From the NCBI RefSeq assembly GCF_030380735.1, contig NZ_JAUDRZ010000026.1, positions 807,370 through 871,369 on the forward strand: a stretch of 64,000 bases of DNA, given 5' to 3'. Positions 44,135 through 53,300 of this stretch are shown one piece after another. Source of the DNA: Rhizobium sp. S152 (GTDB lineage Bacteria > Pseudomonadota > Alphaproteobacteria > Rhizobiales > Rhizobiaceae). The notes under the pieces were generated by a model. The model saw only the letters and a program-made list of their open reading frames with translations, was not told the DNA's origin and searched no databases. Positions within the stretch are counted from its first letter, which is position 1. Every line of letters begins with the position of its first letter. The position numbers and the translations under genes are program-made.

Positions 44135-44216
44135 GCTGAATCTCTCCATACCCGTTTGTCGGCGCATGTGATGTCTCTAATCCGCCCGTGTCAACCCAGC
44201 CGTGCAGCCGGCGTCA

Positions 44217-46997
44217 TCAGGCGGCTATTTTCTGCGACCGCATCGGCATCGGCCGCCCAAGCAGATAGCCTTGTGCCTCATCGCACCCCTCGTCGAGAAG
44301 GATGGCCAGTTGGACATCGGTCTCGACACCCTCGGCAAGCACGGGAATGCTCAGGCTTTGGCCCAGCGCCAGGATAGCACGGATAATCGCCTTGGATTGA
44401 TCGCTCGTCTCCACTTCGTTCATGAAGCTGCGGTCGAGCTTGATCTTGTCGAACGGAAACGCCCGCAGCGTCTCCAGGGACGAGTAGCCGGTCCCGAAGT
44501 CGTCGATGGCAATCGAAACACCGAGGCTCTTCACCTGCCGCAGCGTCAGCAGAGCGCGGTCCTTGTCGACGATGATCGAGGATTCCGTGATCTCGAGCTC
44601 CAGCCGCCAGGCTTCCAGCCCTGTTTCCAGGAGCACCGTGTGAACGAGCCGGGCGATGTCCTGGTTGGCAATCTGGATCGGCGAGAGATTGACCGCGATC
44701 TTGTGCTTCTCCGGCCAACTCGCGGCTTCCCGGCAAGCTTCGCGCAGTACCCATTCACCGATCGGCACGATCGCACCGCATTCCTCGGCAATGGCGATGA
44801 AGTCACCAGGCGGCACGTTGCCGCGTGTCGGGTGCTGCCAGCGCAGCAGCACCTCGTAGCCGGTGATATCGCCTGTCGAGACGGACTTCTGCACTTGGTA
44901 GTGCAGATGCAGTTCGCGCCGTTCGATCGCCGACCAGAGATCGCTTGCGATATTGCGGCGATCGCGTGCGGCTTCGTCCATTGCCACTTCATAGAAGCAG
45001 ATGCGCTCGGTGAGCGCCGCCTTGGCGCGATACATGGCAAGATCGGCGTTGGCGATCAGCAATTCGCCGGTCTCGCCGTCCTGCGGATAGATGGCGACGC
45101 CGATACTGGCATCCGACCTGACTTCGAAGTCCTCGATCTTCAGGTCGACGATCAGGCTGCCCTCGAGCCGTGCGATGAAGTCGCGCAGATCGGCGATATC
45201 GGAGAACTGCTTGATCGCCGCGAACTCGTCACCGCCGAAACGCGATACGAACTCATCTTCCTGCAGTATTCCTGCCATACCAGACGCCAGCTTCATGAGC
45301 ACCTGGTCGCCGGCGCTGTGGCCACGCTGGTCGTTGATCTCCTTGAACTTGTCGAGGTCGATCCCGATGACGGCAACCTGGGTGCCCGAGCGTTTCGCCA
45401 CGGCCAGTTCCTGCTCCAACCGATCGGAGAATTGCGAACGGTTCGGCAAGCCAGTCAGCGCGTCGTGCTGCGCCATGAAAGCAATCTTCTCTTCTGACTG
45501 CAGGCGCGCCGTGATGTCCTCATAGGTCGCGACCCAGCCGCCGTCCTGCAGCTTGTTCAGGTTCACCTGGATCGACGTCCCGTGCGTCATCTTGTGAATG
45601 AGCGAATGATCGCCGGAGCGCATGGCGCGCGTCAGCTTGTCATAGTGCTCGGAGGCCCGCGTTGCAGCCGAAGCTGCATCAGGACTGCAGATCGTGTAGC
45701 CCATCGTGACGATCTCGCGGTAGGACATGCCGGGCCGGATCATGCCGTCCTTGAAGCTGAAGATCTCACTGTAGCGCCGATTGGCAAGCACCAGACGCTC
45801 CTCGGCGTCGAAGAGGCAGATGCCCTGCGAAACGTTTTCAAGCGCCAGATCGAGATTGCGGCTGATCTCCTTGATCCGGTCACGATCCGCCTTCTGCTCG
45901 GTCACGTCCTTGGTGATCTTCGCGTACCCGGCAAGGCTGCCGTCAGGCGCCCAGATCGGATCGATGACCACATGTGCCCAGAAGGATGTGCCGTCCTTGC
46001 GGAAGCGGCGCCCCTCCGCTTCGAACTTGCCTTCGGTACGCGCAATCATCAACGCCTTCTGCGGCAAGCCGTTGGCTCGGTCCTCAGGAGAATAGAAGCG
46101 ACCGAAATCCTCGCCGACGATCTCGGCGGCGGTATAACCCTTGGCACGCTGCGCCCCGGCGTTCCAGTTGGTCACCCGCCCGTCCACGTCGAGCATATAG
46201 ATCGCGTAGTCGGTTACGCCCTGCACCAGCATTTCGAAACGCGCTTCGCTTTCCATCGTCGAGCTCTCGGCACGTATGGCGAAGACCGAGGCGGCAAAGC
46301 CTGACGCGATCATCGAAAGCGAAACGGCAAGCAGCGTAACCACCATGAAGCCTGTCGACATCGTCTCGCTCGGATCGATCTCGATGCCGACAGCGGGCAC
46401 GACCGTCAGCGCACCCATGGCCGTGAAGTGCATCGAAACGATCGCAAGGCAAAGTGTGCCGGCGGGAACAAGCAGCTTGCGCGCGGTAAGCTCTACGTTC
46501 GGCAACAGCGCAAAGGCCACCGCCGAGATCACGACCGCGCAGCCCATAGCCGCCACCACAAGCGACCGGTCCCAGACCATCGTGCCGGGAAACTGCACCG
46601 CGATCATCCCCATGAAATGCATCAACGTCACGCCGATGCCGAACAAAACACCGGCGAACGCACGTCCCACCCTGCCTTCGGTGATTGCTGCAAGGCTGAC
46701 GGCGGCAAGCGTTGTCCCGAGAGCGATGCCGAGCGACGTCAGCGTCTGCGACGTGTCGTATCCCATGACGATACCGCTGTCGTAAGCGAGCATGGCCACG
46801 AAATGCGTTGCCCATATACCGAAGCCACCCGCGGCACCGCCCATCAGCAGCCAGATCAGCCGCGCAATCTTCGCGGCGCTACGGGCGCGCTGGAGAAGCG
46901 TGAGAGCCGCCAAGGACGACAAAAAGCAAAGGCAGCCTGCCAGAGCGACGAGCCTGATGTCGTGCATGTAGGCAATGCAGGTGAGAACGGTAAACAT
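44217..46997 (-). CDS. MHYT-PAS-GGDEF-EAL cyclic-di-GMP protein
   Basis: A 926-residue membrane sensor. The N-terminal MHYT domain has seven membrane segments with the motifs ATHFVAM, LMHFMGM and SMHFTAMGAL (about 63-68, 125-131 and 188-196). A PAS domain lies at about 250-365 and a second PAS at about 375-495. The GGDEF domain has GGDEF at 588-592 and no RxxD I-site. The EAL domain has EVLLRW at 715-720 in place of EAL and DDFGTGYSS at 832-840. MHYT is thought to bind copper and sense a gas. Both cyclase and phosphodiesterase activity are possible. ATG 46997 is preferred over an in-frame TTG at 47012. Confidence 0.92.
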   Translation of the reverse strand: MFTVLTCIAYMHDIRLVALAGCLCFLSSLAALTLLQRARSAAKIARLIWLLMGGAAGGFGIWATHFVAMLAYDSGIVMGYDTSQTLTSLGIALGTTLAAVSLAAITEGRVGRAFAGVLFGIGVTLMHFMGMIAVQFPGTMVWDRSLVVAAMGCAVVISAVAFALLPNVELTARKLLVPAGTLCLAIVSMHFTAMGALTVVPAVGIEIDPSETMSTGFMVVTLLAVSLSMIASGFAASVFAIRAESSTMESEARFEMLVQGVTDYAIYMLDVDGRVTNWNAGAQRAKGYTAAEIVGEDFGRFYSPEDRANGLPQKALMIARTEGKFEAEGRRFRKDGTSFWAHVVIDPIWAPDGSLAGYAKITKDVTEQKADRDRIKEISRNLDLALENVSQGICLFDAEERLVLANRRYSEIFSFKDGMIRPGMSYREIVTMGYTICSPDAASAATRASEHYDKLTRAMRSGDHSLIHKMTHGTSIQVNLNKLQDGGWVATYEDITARLQSEEKIAFMAQHDALTGLPNRSQFSDRLEQELAVAKRSGTQVAVIGIDLDKFKEINDQRGHSAGDQVLMKLASGMAGILQEDEFVSRFGGDEFAAIKQFSDIADLRDFIARLEGSLIVDLKIEDFEVRSDASIGVAIYPQDGETGELLIANADLAMYRAKAALTERICFYEVAMDEAARDRRNIASDLWSAIERRELHLHYQVQKSVSTGDITGYEVLLRWQHPTRGNVPPGDFIAIAEECGAIVPIGEWVLREACREAASWPEKHKIAVNLSPIQIANQDIARLVHTVLLETGLEAWRLELEITESSIIVDKDRALLTLRQVKSLGVSIAIDDFGTGYSSLETLRAFPFDKIKLDRSFMNEVETSDQSKAIIRAILALGQSLSIPVLAEGVETDVQLAILLDEGCDEAQGYLLGRPMPMRSQKIAA

Positions 46998-47315
46998 GAC
47001 GGATCCAAACAAATTTGATGTCTGGCTTCATACGCAGCCGCTTAAAAAAGCAATAATTGAAGTGATCTCCCATGCAATTGTCCGGGACTGGCTGCGACTG
47101 TCATTAACAGCGTGTCAACGCCTGATCATCTGAGGTTTTGCAGTCGCTTGGCTCGCGATGTTCAAGTTGTATTAGAAAATTCTTGTATCCATATAGCAAC
47201 ACAGCCGAAAACGCAGCGATGTAGCGTCCGCATTGGCATATATAAGCGATGGAAGTTTCATCCAATAGATGCAATCATCCCTGTGCTGCGGGAGGGTAGC
47301 GGAGGAGGACTGTGC
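46998..47315. other. intergenic region upstream of the MHYT protein gene
   Basis: No gene is seen in this 318-bp stretch. It should hold the leftward promoter of the MHYT-GGDEF-EAL gene and a rightward promoter for the small ORF at 47316. Its middle part is AT-rich. The only open frames lack ribosome-binding sites. Confidence 0.45.
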
Positions 47316-47408
47316 ATGAGCGATGAAGCAATGGGCTTTTTGCTGGCTGCCGAGCTTTCCATGCTGTTTTGGGTTGCGCTGGGTTTATTTGTTTCCGCAA
47401 GCCTTTAG
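47316..47408 (+). CDS. 30-residue small membrane protein
   Basis: A 30-codon open frame preceded by GGAGGAGGA about 6 bp before its ATG, one of the strongest ribosome-binding sites in the window. The product begins MSDEAMGF and is then a single hydrophobic helix (LLAAELSMLFWVALGLFVSASL). It would be a one-pass inner-membrane miniprotein. It lies 222 bp before rplY and is divergent from the MHYT gene. Function is unknown. Confidence 0.6.
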   Translation: MSDEAMGFLLAAELSMLFWVALGLFVSASL

Positions 47409-47630
47409 AGCTCTGGACTGATGGCGGTTACGCCCCCGGGCTGGCGATGCCCGCCGGGATAGCCGGTTCAGCGGCTAGGCTTGCCTTTGCGCGCCATCTA
47501 TACTATAGCGCACGCGTCCGTGTAGACACCCTTGGAGGCAACGCGGATGAGGATGGGGAAACCCGCCTCCAGTTCAGCGATGGGCATGTGCCTGCGCCGA
47601 GCTCTCCATATAACCTCGAAAGGTAATGTC

Positions 47631-48248
47631 ATGAGCCACGAAAGCTACGAGCTCAAGGCCGAGGCGCGCGAACGGGTTGGTAAGGGGTCCGCCCGTGAAC
47701 TTCGCCGCAATGGTCTCATCCCGGCTGTCATCTATGGTGACAAGCAGGCCCCCATTTCCATCTCGCTCAGCACCAATGAGGTGACGAAGCGCATCCACGC
47801 CGGCGGTTTCATGACCACCGTTGCAACGATCGACGTCGACGGCAAGAAGTACAAGGTTCTGCCGAAGGACTACCAGCTCGATCCGGTCCGCGACTTCACC
47901 ATGCACGTGGACTTCCTGCGCGTATCCGGCAACACCCAGGTTTCCGTCCAGATCCCGGTTCACTTCATCAACGAAGAGAAGTCCCAGGGCCTGAAGGTCG
48001 GCGGCGTTCTGAACATCGTTCGTCACGAAGTCGAAGTTCATTGCCCGGCCGATGCGATCCCGGAATTCTTCAACGTTGACCTCAGCGGCAAGAAGATCGG
48101 CGACAGCATCCACATTTCCGAAGTCACCCTGCCGAAGGGCGTGACCACGGTTATCGACCGCGACTTCACGATCGCGACGATCGTTGCTCCGGCTGCCGGC
48201 GTCTCCGACGAGGAAGAAGCCGCAGGCGAAGGCGAAGCAGAAGCCTGA
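47631..48248 (+). CDS. rplY: 50S ribosomal protein L25 (CTC/TL5 type)
   Basis: A 205-residue long-form L25. The N-terminal 5S-rRNA-binding domain (ELKAEARERVGKGSARELRRNGLIPAVIYGD) is followed by the CTC/TL5 beta domain, then an acidic tail rich in Glu and Ala. The long form is normal for alphaproteobacteria. ATG 47631 has CGAAAGG about 9 bp upstream, and longer frames upstream are rejected. In rhizobia pth usually follows directly. Here two other genes and a strong terminator separate them. Confidence 0.96.
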   Translation: MSHESYELKAEARERVGKGSARELRRNGLIPAVIYGDKQAPISISLSTNEVTKRIHAGGFMTTVATIDVDGKKYKVLPKDYQLDPVRDFTMHVDFLRVSGNTQVSVQIPVHFINEEKSQGLKVGGVLNIVRHEVEVHCPADAIPEFFNVDLSGKKIGDSIHISEVTLPKGVTTVIDRDFTIATIVAPAAGVSDEEEAAGEGEAEA

Positions 48249-48270
48249 TCGCTTCCATAATTTGTAAAGC

Positions 48271-48304
48271 ATAAGGCCCGCTTTCTCCCGAAAGCGGGCC
48301 TTAT
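48271..48304 (+). terminator. Rho-independent terminator after rplY
   Basis: A perfect 15-bp stem ATAAGGCCCGCTTTC (48271-48285) / GAAAGCGGGCCTTAT (48290-48304), with loop TCCC. The T-tail is short (CATTT), but the stem is long. Confidence 0.82.
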
Positions 48305-48432
48305 CATTTGAGCCGGCGTACCGGTTTCAACAACATTTAATACATTTCGGCGAAGCATTCCTGACGGTCCTGCAAGGTGCACAACTTGTAGAAGACGACA
48401 AAAGCAAAGGCAGCAGGGAGCCAGCCGAAATA

Positions 48433-50775
48433 ATGAACAATTCCGTTCAGAACCGCTTTCTGGCGATCATCTGCGGAGCATTACTGCTTTTTGTTGCTCC
48501 GCTTTTCGTATTGTTTCTGTTTCTTTCTTCTGAACGCGCCGCGAAAGAGACGCGAGATCACATCGCCGTGCTTCTCGTCGCCAACGCCCAGGCGCTGGCC
48601 AAGCCGCTCTGGGATCTGGACGAGGACAGTGTTGCACAGATCAGCGCCACCGTTGTTGCGCAAGGGGCAATCGTCAAGGTTCAGGTTCGCGACCAGTCCG
48701 GCCAACTCGACATCATGCAGTCGACCATTCCGCGCTCCTTCAACGGGGACCTGATCCAGGTCTCGCGCGCCATCATCTACAACACCGTCGACGGCCCGAA
48801 AAACCTCGGCAGCATATCGGTGTTCTATCCGGCGCTCGGCCTGTTCTCCGGCCTGAAGCATGAAGAGATCGTCTTCATGTCGATCTTTATCTTCGCGGTT
48901 CTCGCCGTTGTCGGCGCCGCCATCATCGGAAACCGCATCTTCGTGATCCGCCCCCTGATGCGTCTCACAGCCGCCATCGAGGCCACGCGCCAGCTCGGCT
49001 CCCGCCATCATGTCGACTGGCGTTCGAATGACGAGATGGGACGCCTCGCCAGCGGCTTCAACGACATGCAGTCGAAGCTGGAACGCGAGGAACGCGAGCT
49101 GAAGCTCGCCCACCGCCGCGCCATCGACATATACGACCTGACGCCCGCCATGCTTTTCTCGCTCGACGAGGACGACCGCATCACCGCCGTCAGCGACTAC
49201 TGGCTCGTTGCGACAGGCTACGACCGCGCACGCGTCATCGGTGGGCGTTTTGCCGATCTCGTCACCGCGGACACGCGGGAAGCCTTCCTCGGTCGCAAGA
49301 ACGCCACCGCACGCGATCTTACCGTCAAATTCCTCTGCGCCGACGGTCGCGTGATGGACGTGCTGATCCTGGAATCGAAGGCCGCCACCGGCGGTCACGA
49401 CACGTTGTCGCTTTCCGTTATGACCGATGTCACCGATCTCAAGGCATCGGAAGCCCGCAACCATCGACAGGCGATCAGCGACCATCTCACCGGCCTGCTA
49501 AACCGCCAGGGTTTCGAGGCCGCGCTCGACGCCAAGATCAGAGAGGCCGACGTCGCCGGCCAGGAACTGGCCTGCCTGTTCGTCGATCTCGACCGGTTCA
49601 AGTGGATCAACGACAATATGGGGCACGCGGAGGGGGACCGGGCGTTGCGCGAATTTGTCTCGCGCCTCCATACCCATCTGGCGCCTTCCGACCAGGCCGC
49701 ACGCCTTGGCGGCGACGAGTTCGCCATCTTGCTGCCGGCCATAGACGCCACGCGCCGTGCCTCCGCCATGGCTGAACAGATCGCCTCGATCTTCCAGATG
49801 CCGTTCGGCGCCGATCTGCATCTCAGCGCCAGCATCGGCATCGCCGTCTATCCGCTGCACGCCTCCAACGCCGCCGAACTGCTGCAGAAGTCCGACATGG
49901 CGATGTACGCCAAGAAGCGCGACGGCAAGAACGGCGCCCAGATCTTCGACCCCACGATGCTTGATCACGCACGCGCACGCGCCGAGATCGAAAGCCACAT
50001 CGAAGCAGCGCTCGCGGACGACTGGTTCGACGCCTACCTGCAGCCGATCGTCAGGCTGAACGGTCGCGGCGTCGCCGGCTTCGAGGCGCTGATGCGGTTG
50101 AACCATCCGCAGAAGGGACTGATGGCGCCTGCCGAGATCATCAACGTTGCCGAGGAAACAGGGAAGATCAACCGCGTCGGCAACGTGATCATGGAAAAGG
50201 CGATCGCCCACCTCGCCGAGATCTCCCGCCTTCCCGGCATGGAAGACAGCTATCTGGCCATCAACTTCTCGCCGTTGCAATTCGAGCCCGCCCTGCCCGC
50301 CCGGCTGGCCGCGCTGCTCGTCCGCCACGGCATCCGTCCCAACCGCATCGTGGTCGAAATCACCGAGGCGGTGCTGATGCACAACAACCCCGAGATTCGC
50401 ATGATCGTGACCGAGATGCGCCATTTCGGCTGCCGCATCGCGCTCGACGATTTCGGCACGGGTTACTCTTCGCTGAGCTACCTCAACCGCTTCCCCGTCG
50501 ACATCATCAAGATCGACCAGTCCTTCACCCGTTCGATCAACGACGCCAATCCCGAGATCCGCCATAAGAGTCGCATGCTGGTCGAAAGCATCACCACCCT
50601 GTCGCACAAGATGGATTGCACCGTCATCGCCGAGGGTATCGAGACCGAGGACGAATGCCGAACGCTGTGTGAGATGGGCCTCGACTTCGGCCAGGGCTAT
50701 CTCTTCCACCGTCCGCAAAGCGCCGCAAGCCTGGTCGAGCGGTTGCGAACGATCCGGCTATCGGTAGCATCGTAG
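48433..50775 (+). CDS. HAMP-PAS-GGDEF-EAL cyclic-di-GMP protein
   Basis: A 780-residue inner-membrane sensor. TM1 is at about 9-32, a periplasmic domain at about 33-145, TM2 at about 146-170 and HAMP at about 171-225. PAS covers about 232-335, GGDEF about 345-505 (GGDEF at 426-430, no RxxD I-site) and EAL about 515-770 (EAL at 551-553, DDFGTGYSS at 672-680). An intact EAL motif suggests phosphodiesterase activity; the GGDEF motif is also intact. A periplasmic solute-binding protein gene follows 19 bp later and could feed a signal to its periplasmic domain; that is inference. Confidence 0.93.
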   Translation: MNNSVQNRFLAIICGALLLFVAPLFVLFLFLSSERAAKETRDHIAVLLVANAQALAKPLWDLDEDSVAQISATVVAQGAIVKVQVRDQSGQLDIMQSTIPRSFNGDLIQVSRAIIYNTVDGPKNLGSISVFYPALGLFSGLKHEEIVFMSIFIFAVLAVVGAAIIGNRIFVIRPLMRLTAAIEATRQLGSRHHVDWRSNDEMGRLASGFNDMQSKLEREERELKLAHRRAIDIYDLTPAMLFSLDEDDRITAVSDYWLVATGYDRARVIGGRFADLVTADTREAFLGRKNATARDLTVKFLCADGRVMDVLILESKAATGGHDTLSLSVMTDVTDLKASEARNHRQAISDHLTGLLNRQGFEAALDAKIREADVAGQELACLFVDLDRFKWINDNMGHAEGDRALREFVSRLHTHLAPSDQAARLGGDEFAILLPAIDATRRASAMAEQIASIFQMPFGADLHLSASIGIAVYPLHASNAAELLQKSDMAMYAKKRDGKNGAQIFDPTMLDHARARAEIESHIEAALADDWFDAYLQPIVRLNGRGVAGFEALMRLNHPQKGLMAPAEIINVAEETGKINRVGNVIMEKAIAHLAEISRLPGMEDSYLAINFSPLQFEPALPARLAALLVRHGIRPNRIVVEITEAVLMHNNPEIRMIVTEMRHFGCRIALDDFGTGYSSLSYLNRFPVDIIKIDQSFTRSINDANPEIRHKSRMLVESITTLSHKMDCTVIAEGIETEDECRTLCEMGLDFGQGYLFHRPQSAASLVERLRTIRLSVAS

Positions 50776-50794
50776 TCTTGGCGGGGAGCGCAAC

Positions 50795-51517
50795 ATGATG
50801 AAAAGGCTGGCCCTGAGTGCTTTCCTTGGTCTTTCCGCTGTGATCCGTGCGCATGCGGAACCGGTGAACTTCGTAACGGAGGAATACCCGCCGTTCAGTT
50901 ACCGCGAAGAACGCGTTCTCAAGGGTACCTCCGTCGAACAGGTCGAAAAGCTGATGGCGGCAGCCGGTATCGACTACACCATGGAGATGCTGCCCTGGGC
51001 CCGCGCCTACAGTCTTGCCCAGAGCCAGCCCATGACATGTGTCTTCAGCACCGCGCACACCGCCAAGCGGGACCCGCTCTTCAAATGGGTGGAGCCGCTG
51101 CTGATGGATCGAAACATCCTGATCGCCAAGGCGGGCGCCGGCGTGGCGCCGAAGGATCTGGAAGATGCCAAGCGCTACACGATAGGCACCCAACGGGAAG
51201 ACTACACCGACACCATCCTCAGGGAGAAAGGCTTCACCAAGCTCGATGTGACCTCGGACTTCAACGCGACGTTCCGCAAGCTGCTTAACGGCCGCATCGA
51301 TATGATGCCGATCTCGGAACTCTATTTCCGCCAGCTCAAATCGGAACAACCGCTGGAGCAGGTACTGGTGCTCTCGTCGCAGCCTATGGCGATCGCTTGC
51401 CAGAAAGAGTTCCCGGATGATCTCCTGGCAAGGATGCAGGCCGCCCTGAACGCTCTGATCGCGGACGGCACGCAGAAGGCGATCTTCGCCAAATACAAGC
51501 TCGAGGGCGGCAACTGA
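50795..51517 (+). CDS. periplasmic solute-binding protein (SBP family 3)
   Basis: A 240-residue exported protein of the amino-acid-binding family 3. The signal peptide ends in IRAHAEP, and FVTEEYPPFSYREERVLKGTSVEQVEKL opens the binding domain. It has no ABC permease or ATPase neighbours. It sits 19 bp after the GGDEF-EAL sensor gene, in the same direction, so a sensory role is more likely than uptake. GGGGAGCG lies about 5 bp before the ATG. The ligand is unknown. Confidence 0.85.
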   Translation: MMKRLALSAFLGLSAVIRAHAEPVNFVTEEYPPFSYREERVLKGTSVEQVEKLMAAAGIDYTMEMLPWARAYSLAQSQPMTCVFSTAHTAKRDPLFKWVEPLLMDRNILIAKAGAGVAPKDLEDAKRYTIGTQREDYTDTILREKGFTKLDVTSDFNATFRKLLNGRIDMMPISELYFRQLKSEQPLEQVLVLSSQPMAIACQKEFPDDLLARMQAALNALIADGTQKAIFAKYKLEGGN

Positions 51518-51606
51518 TTTCCCGCCGCGTGCCTCCTTCGACTTGACTTTGAGGTCATTTCGCGGTGGTGAACGTTCCAAGCTCAACTGCGAGGAACTGG
51601 ACGCCC

Positions 51607-52338
51607 ATGCTTGTTATCGCCGGCCTCGGCAATCCCGGCAGCCAATATGCCGGCAACCGCCACAACATCGGCTTCATGGCCGTGGACGCCATCCACCGCC
51701 GCCACAGCTTCTCGCCATGGTCGAAGAAGTTCAAGGCAGAGATCTCCGAGGGTGAGATCGCGGGCGACAAGGTGCTGCTGATCAAGCCGCAGACCTATAT
51801 GAACCTGTCGGGCGAATCCGTCGGCGAGGCGATGCGCTTCTACAAGCTGCAGCCATCCGATATCGTCGCCATCTATGACGAACTCGACCTCGCCCCGGCC
51901 AAGGCCCGCATCAAGGTCGGTGGCGGCCATGGCGGCCATAACGGCGTCAAGTCGCTCGATGCCCACTGCGGTAAGGACTACCGCCGCCTGCGCCTCGGCA
52001 TTGGCCACCCCGGCAACAAGGATCTGGTGCACAACTATGTGCTGGGCGATTTCGCCAAGGTCGACCGCACCTGGCTGGAGCCGATGCTTGATGCGCTGGC
52101 CGACAATGTCGAGCTGCTGGTCAAGCGCGAGGATTCGCAGCTGATGAACAAGCTGGCGCTCGCGGTCGGCGGCAAGGCTGATGAGGACAAGCCCGCCAGG
52201 CAGGGCAAAGCCACGCCTAAGCCCACAGGGAAATCCCACATCCATCAGGCCCGCAACAATGCCCAGCCGAAGAAGCTGCCGGCAACGGGCCCGATGGCCG
52301 AGATGCTGAAGAAGATGTTCGGCAACAAGGAAGACTGA
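51607..52338 (+). CDS. pth: peptidyl-tRNA hydrolase
   Basis: A 243-residue peptidyl-tRNA hydrolase that releases tRNA from stalled peptidyl-tRNA. GLGNPG (6-11), the catalytic His19 in RHNIG, KPQTYMNLSG and the Asp in YDELDL are all present. A Lys/Pro-rich C-terminal extension (about 195-243) is longer than in E. coli but common in rhizobia. GAGGAA lies about 10 bp before the ATG. The GNAT gene follows 2 bp after its stop. Confidence 0.96.
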   Translation: MLVIAGLGNPGSQYAGNRHNIGFMAVDAIHRRHSFSPWSKKFKAEISEGEIAGDKVLLIKPQTYMNLSGESVGEAMRFYKLQPSDIVAIYDELDLAPAKARIKVGGGHGGHNGVKSLDAHCGKDYRRLRLGIGHPGNKDLVHNYVLGDFAKVDRTWLEPMLDALADNVELLVKREDSQLMNKLALAVGGKADEDKPARQGKATPKPTGKSHIHQARNNAQPKKLPATGPMAEMLKKMFGNKED

Positions 52339-52340
52339 GA

Positions 52341-52793
52341 ATGGCGCCCGTGCCTCTCGCCATCCGCACCGCCGAGCCATCCGATCTGCCGGGGCTGCTG
52401 GCGCTCTATCGTGAACTGAACCCGGCCGACTTGCCGATTGATGCCGAGATCGCAAAAGCGCGCTTCGAGACGATTGCCGCCCATCCCGGCATGCAACTGT
52501 TCATCGGCCTCGCGGACGAAAGTCCGGCCGCATCCGTGACCCTCGTCATCATCCCCAATCTGACACGCGGCGGCGCGCCCTACGCGTTGATCGAAAATGT
52601 CGTCACCGCCGAACGCTACCGCAAGCGCGGCTATGCCGGCGCCTTGATCGCCCACGCGGTCGAGACGGCATGGCAGGATGGCTGCTACAAGGTGATGCTG
52701 CTCACGGGCTCGAAGGACCCGGCGACGCTGCGCTTCTACGAGAACTGCGGCTTTGTCAGCGACAAGACCGGCTACCAGATAAGACGACCCTAA
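52341..52793 (+). CDS. GNAT-family N-acetyltransferase
   Basis: A 150-residue acetyltransferase. The acetyl-CoA motif A reads NVVTAERYRKRGYAGALI (R-x-x-G-x-A), and FYENCGF is the typical C-terminal stretch. Amino-group acetylation of a small molecule or peptide is expected. It starts 2 bp after pth and likely is in its operon. It is convergent with clpS, 3 bp apart. Confidence 0.88.
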   Translation: MAPVPLAIRTAEPSDLPGLLALYRELNPADLPIDAEIAKARFETIAAHPGMQLFIGLADESPAASVTLVIIPNLTRGGAPYALIENVVTAERYRKRGYAGALIAHAVETAWQDGCYKVMLLTGSKDPATLRFYENCGFVSDKTGYQIRRP

Positions 52794-52796
52794 CGC

Positions 52797-53108
52797 CTAT
52801 TCCTCGGGCTCGGTCGTAAACATCAGCGGGAACCCCGCTTCCTTGGCGATATCCATCGCCTCCTTCGCCTTGGTCTCCGCGATGTCCTTGGTACAGACGA
52901 CTACGACAGCGGTGCCGAGCTTGTGCGCGGTCAGCATGACGCGATAGCCCGCCTCTTCGCTCATCTTGAACACCACTTTCAACACCACGGTCACGAATTC
53001 GCGCGGCGTGAAGTCGTCGTTGACGAGGATGACCTTGTAGAGCTTTGGCCGATCGAGTTTCGGCTTCGACTTGACCTTCGGCTTCAGGGCGACGTCGTTG
53101 TCACTCAT
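52797..53108 (-). CDS. clpS: ATP-dependent Clp protease adaptor ClpS
   Basis: A 103-residue ClpS adaptor, which delivers N-degron proteins to ClpAP. The core KVILVNDDFTPREFVTVVLKVVF and the His in MLTAHKLGTAVVVV, which gates the N-end residue pocket, are present. No clpA gene is adjacent, so in rhizobia that carry two clpS genes this could be the solitary (ClpS2-type) copy; that is inference. ATG 53108 gives the usual length, and a longer frame is rejected. Confidence 0.92.
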   Translation of the reverse strand: MSDNDVALKPKVKSKPKLDRPKLYKVILVNDDFTPREFVTVVLKVVFKMSEEAGYRVMLTAHKLGTAVVVVCTKDIAETKAKEAMDIAKEAGFPLMFTTEPEE

Positions 53109-53300
53109 CGCGCAAGTCCATTCTTTGATGACAGGAAGGGGGCGAGCCTTGCTCGACCTCCATATTATATTGCACCGCAAGCGGCGCTTTCAAGCCAAAG
53201 CCGCTTTGAACAAGCAAGATGTGCTCGAAAAGCTTGACCCGGAGGCGCCTTTTACCCCATACGCACGGCCAAGGAATTCAAGAACAGCAGGTTTCAGGCC

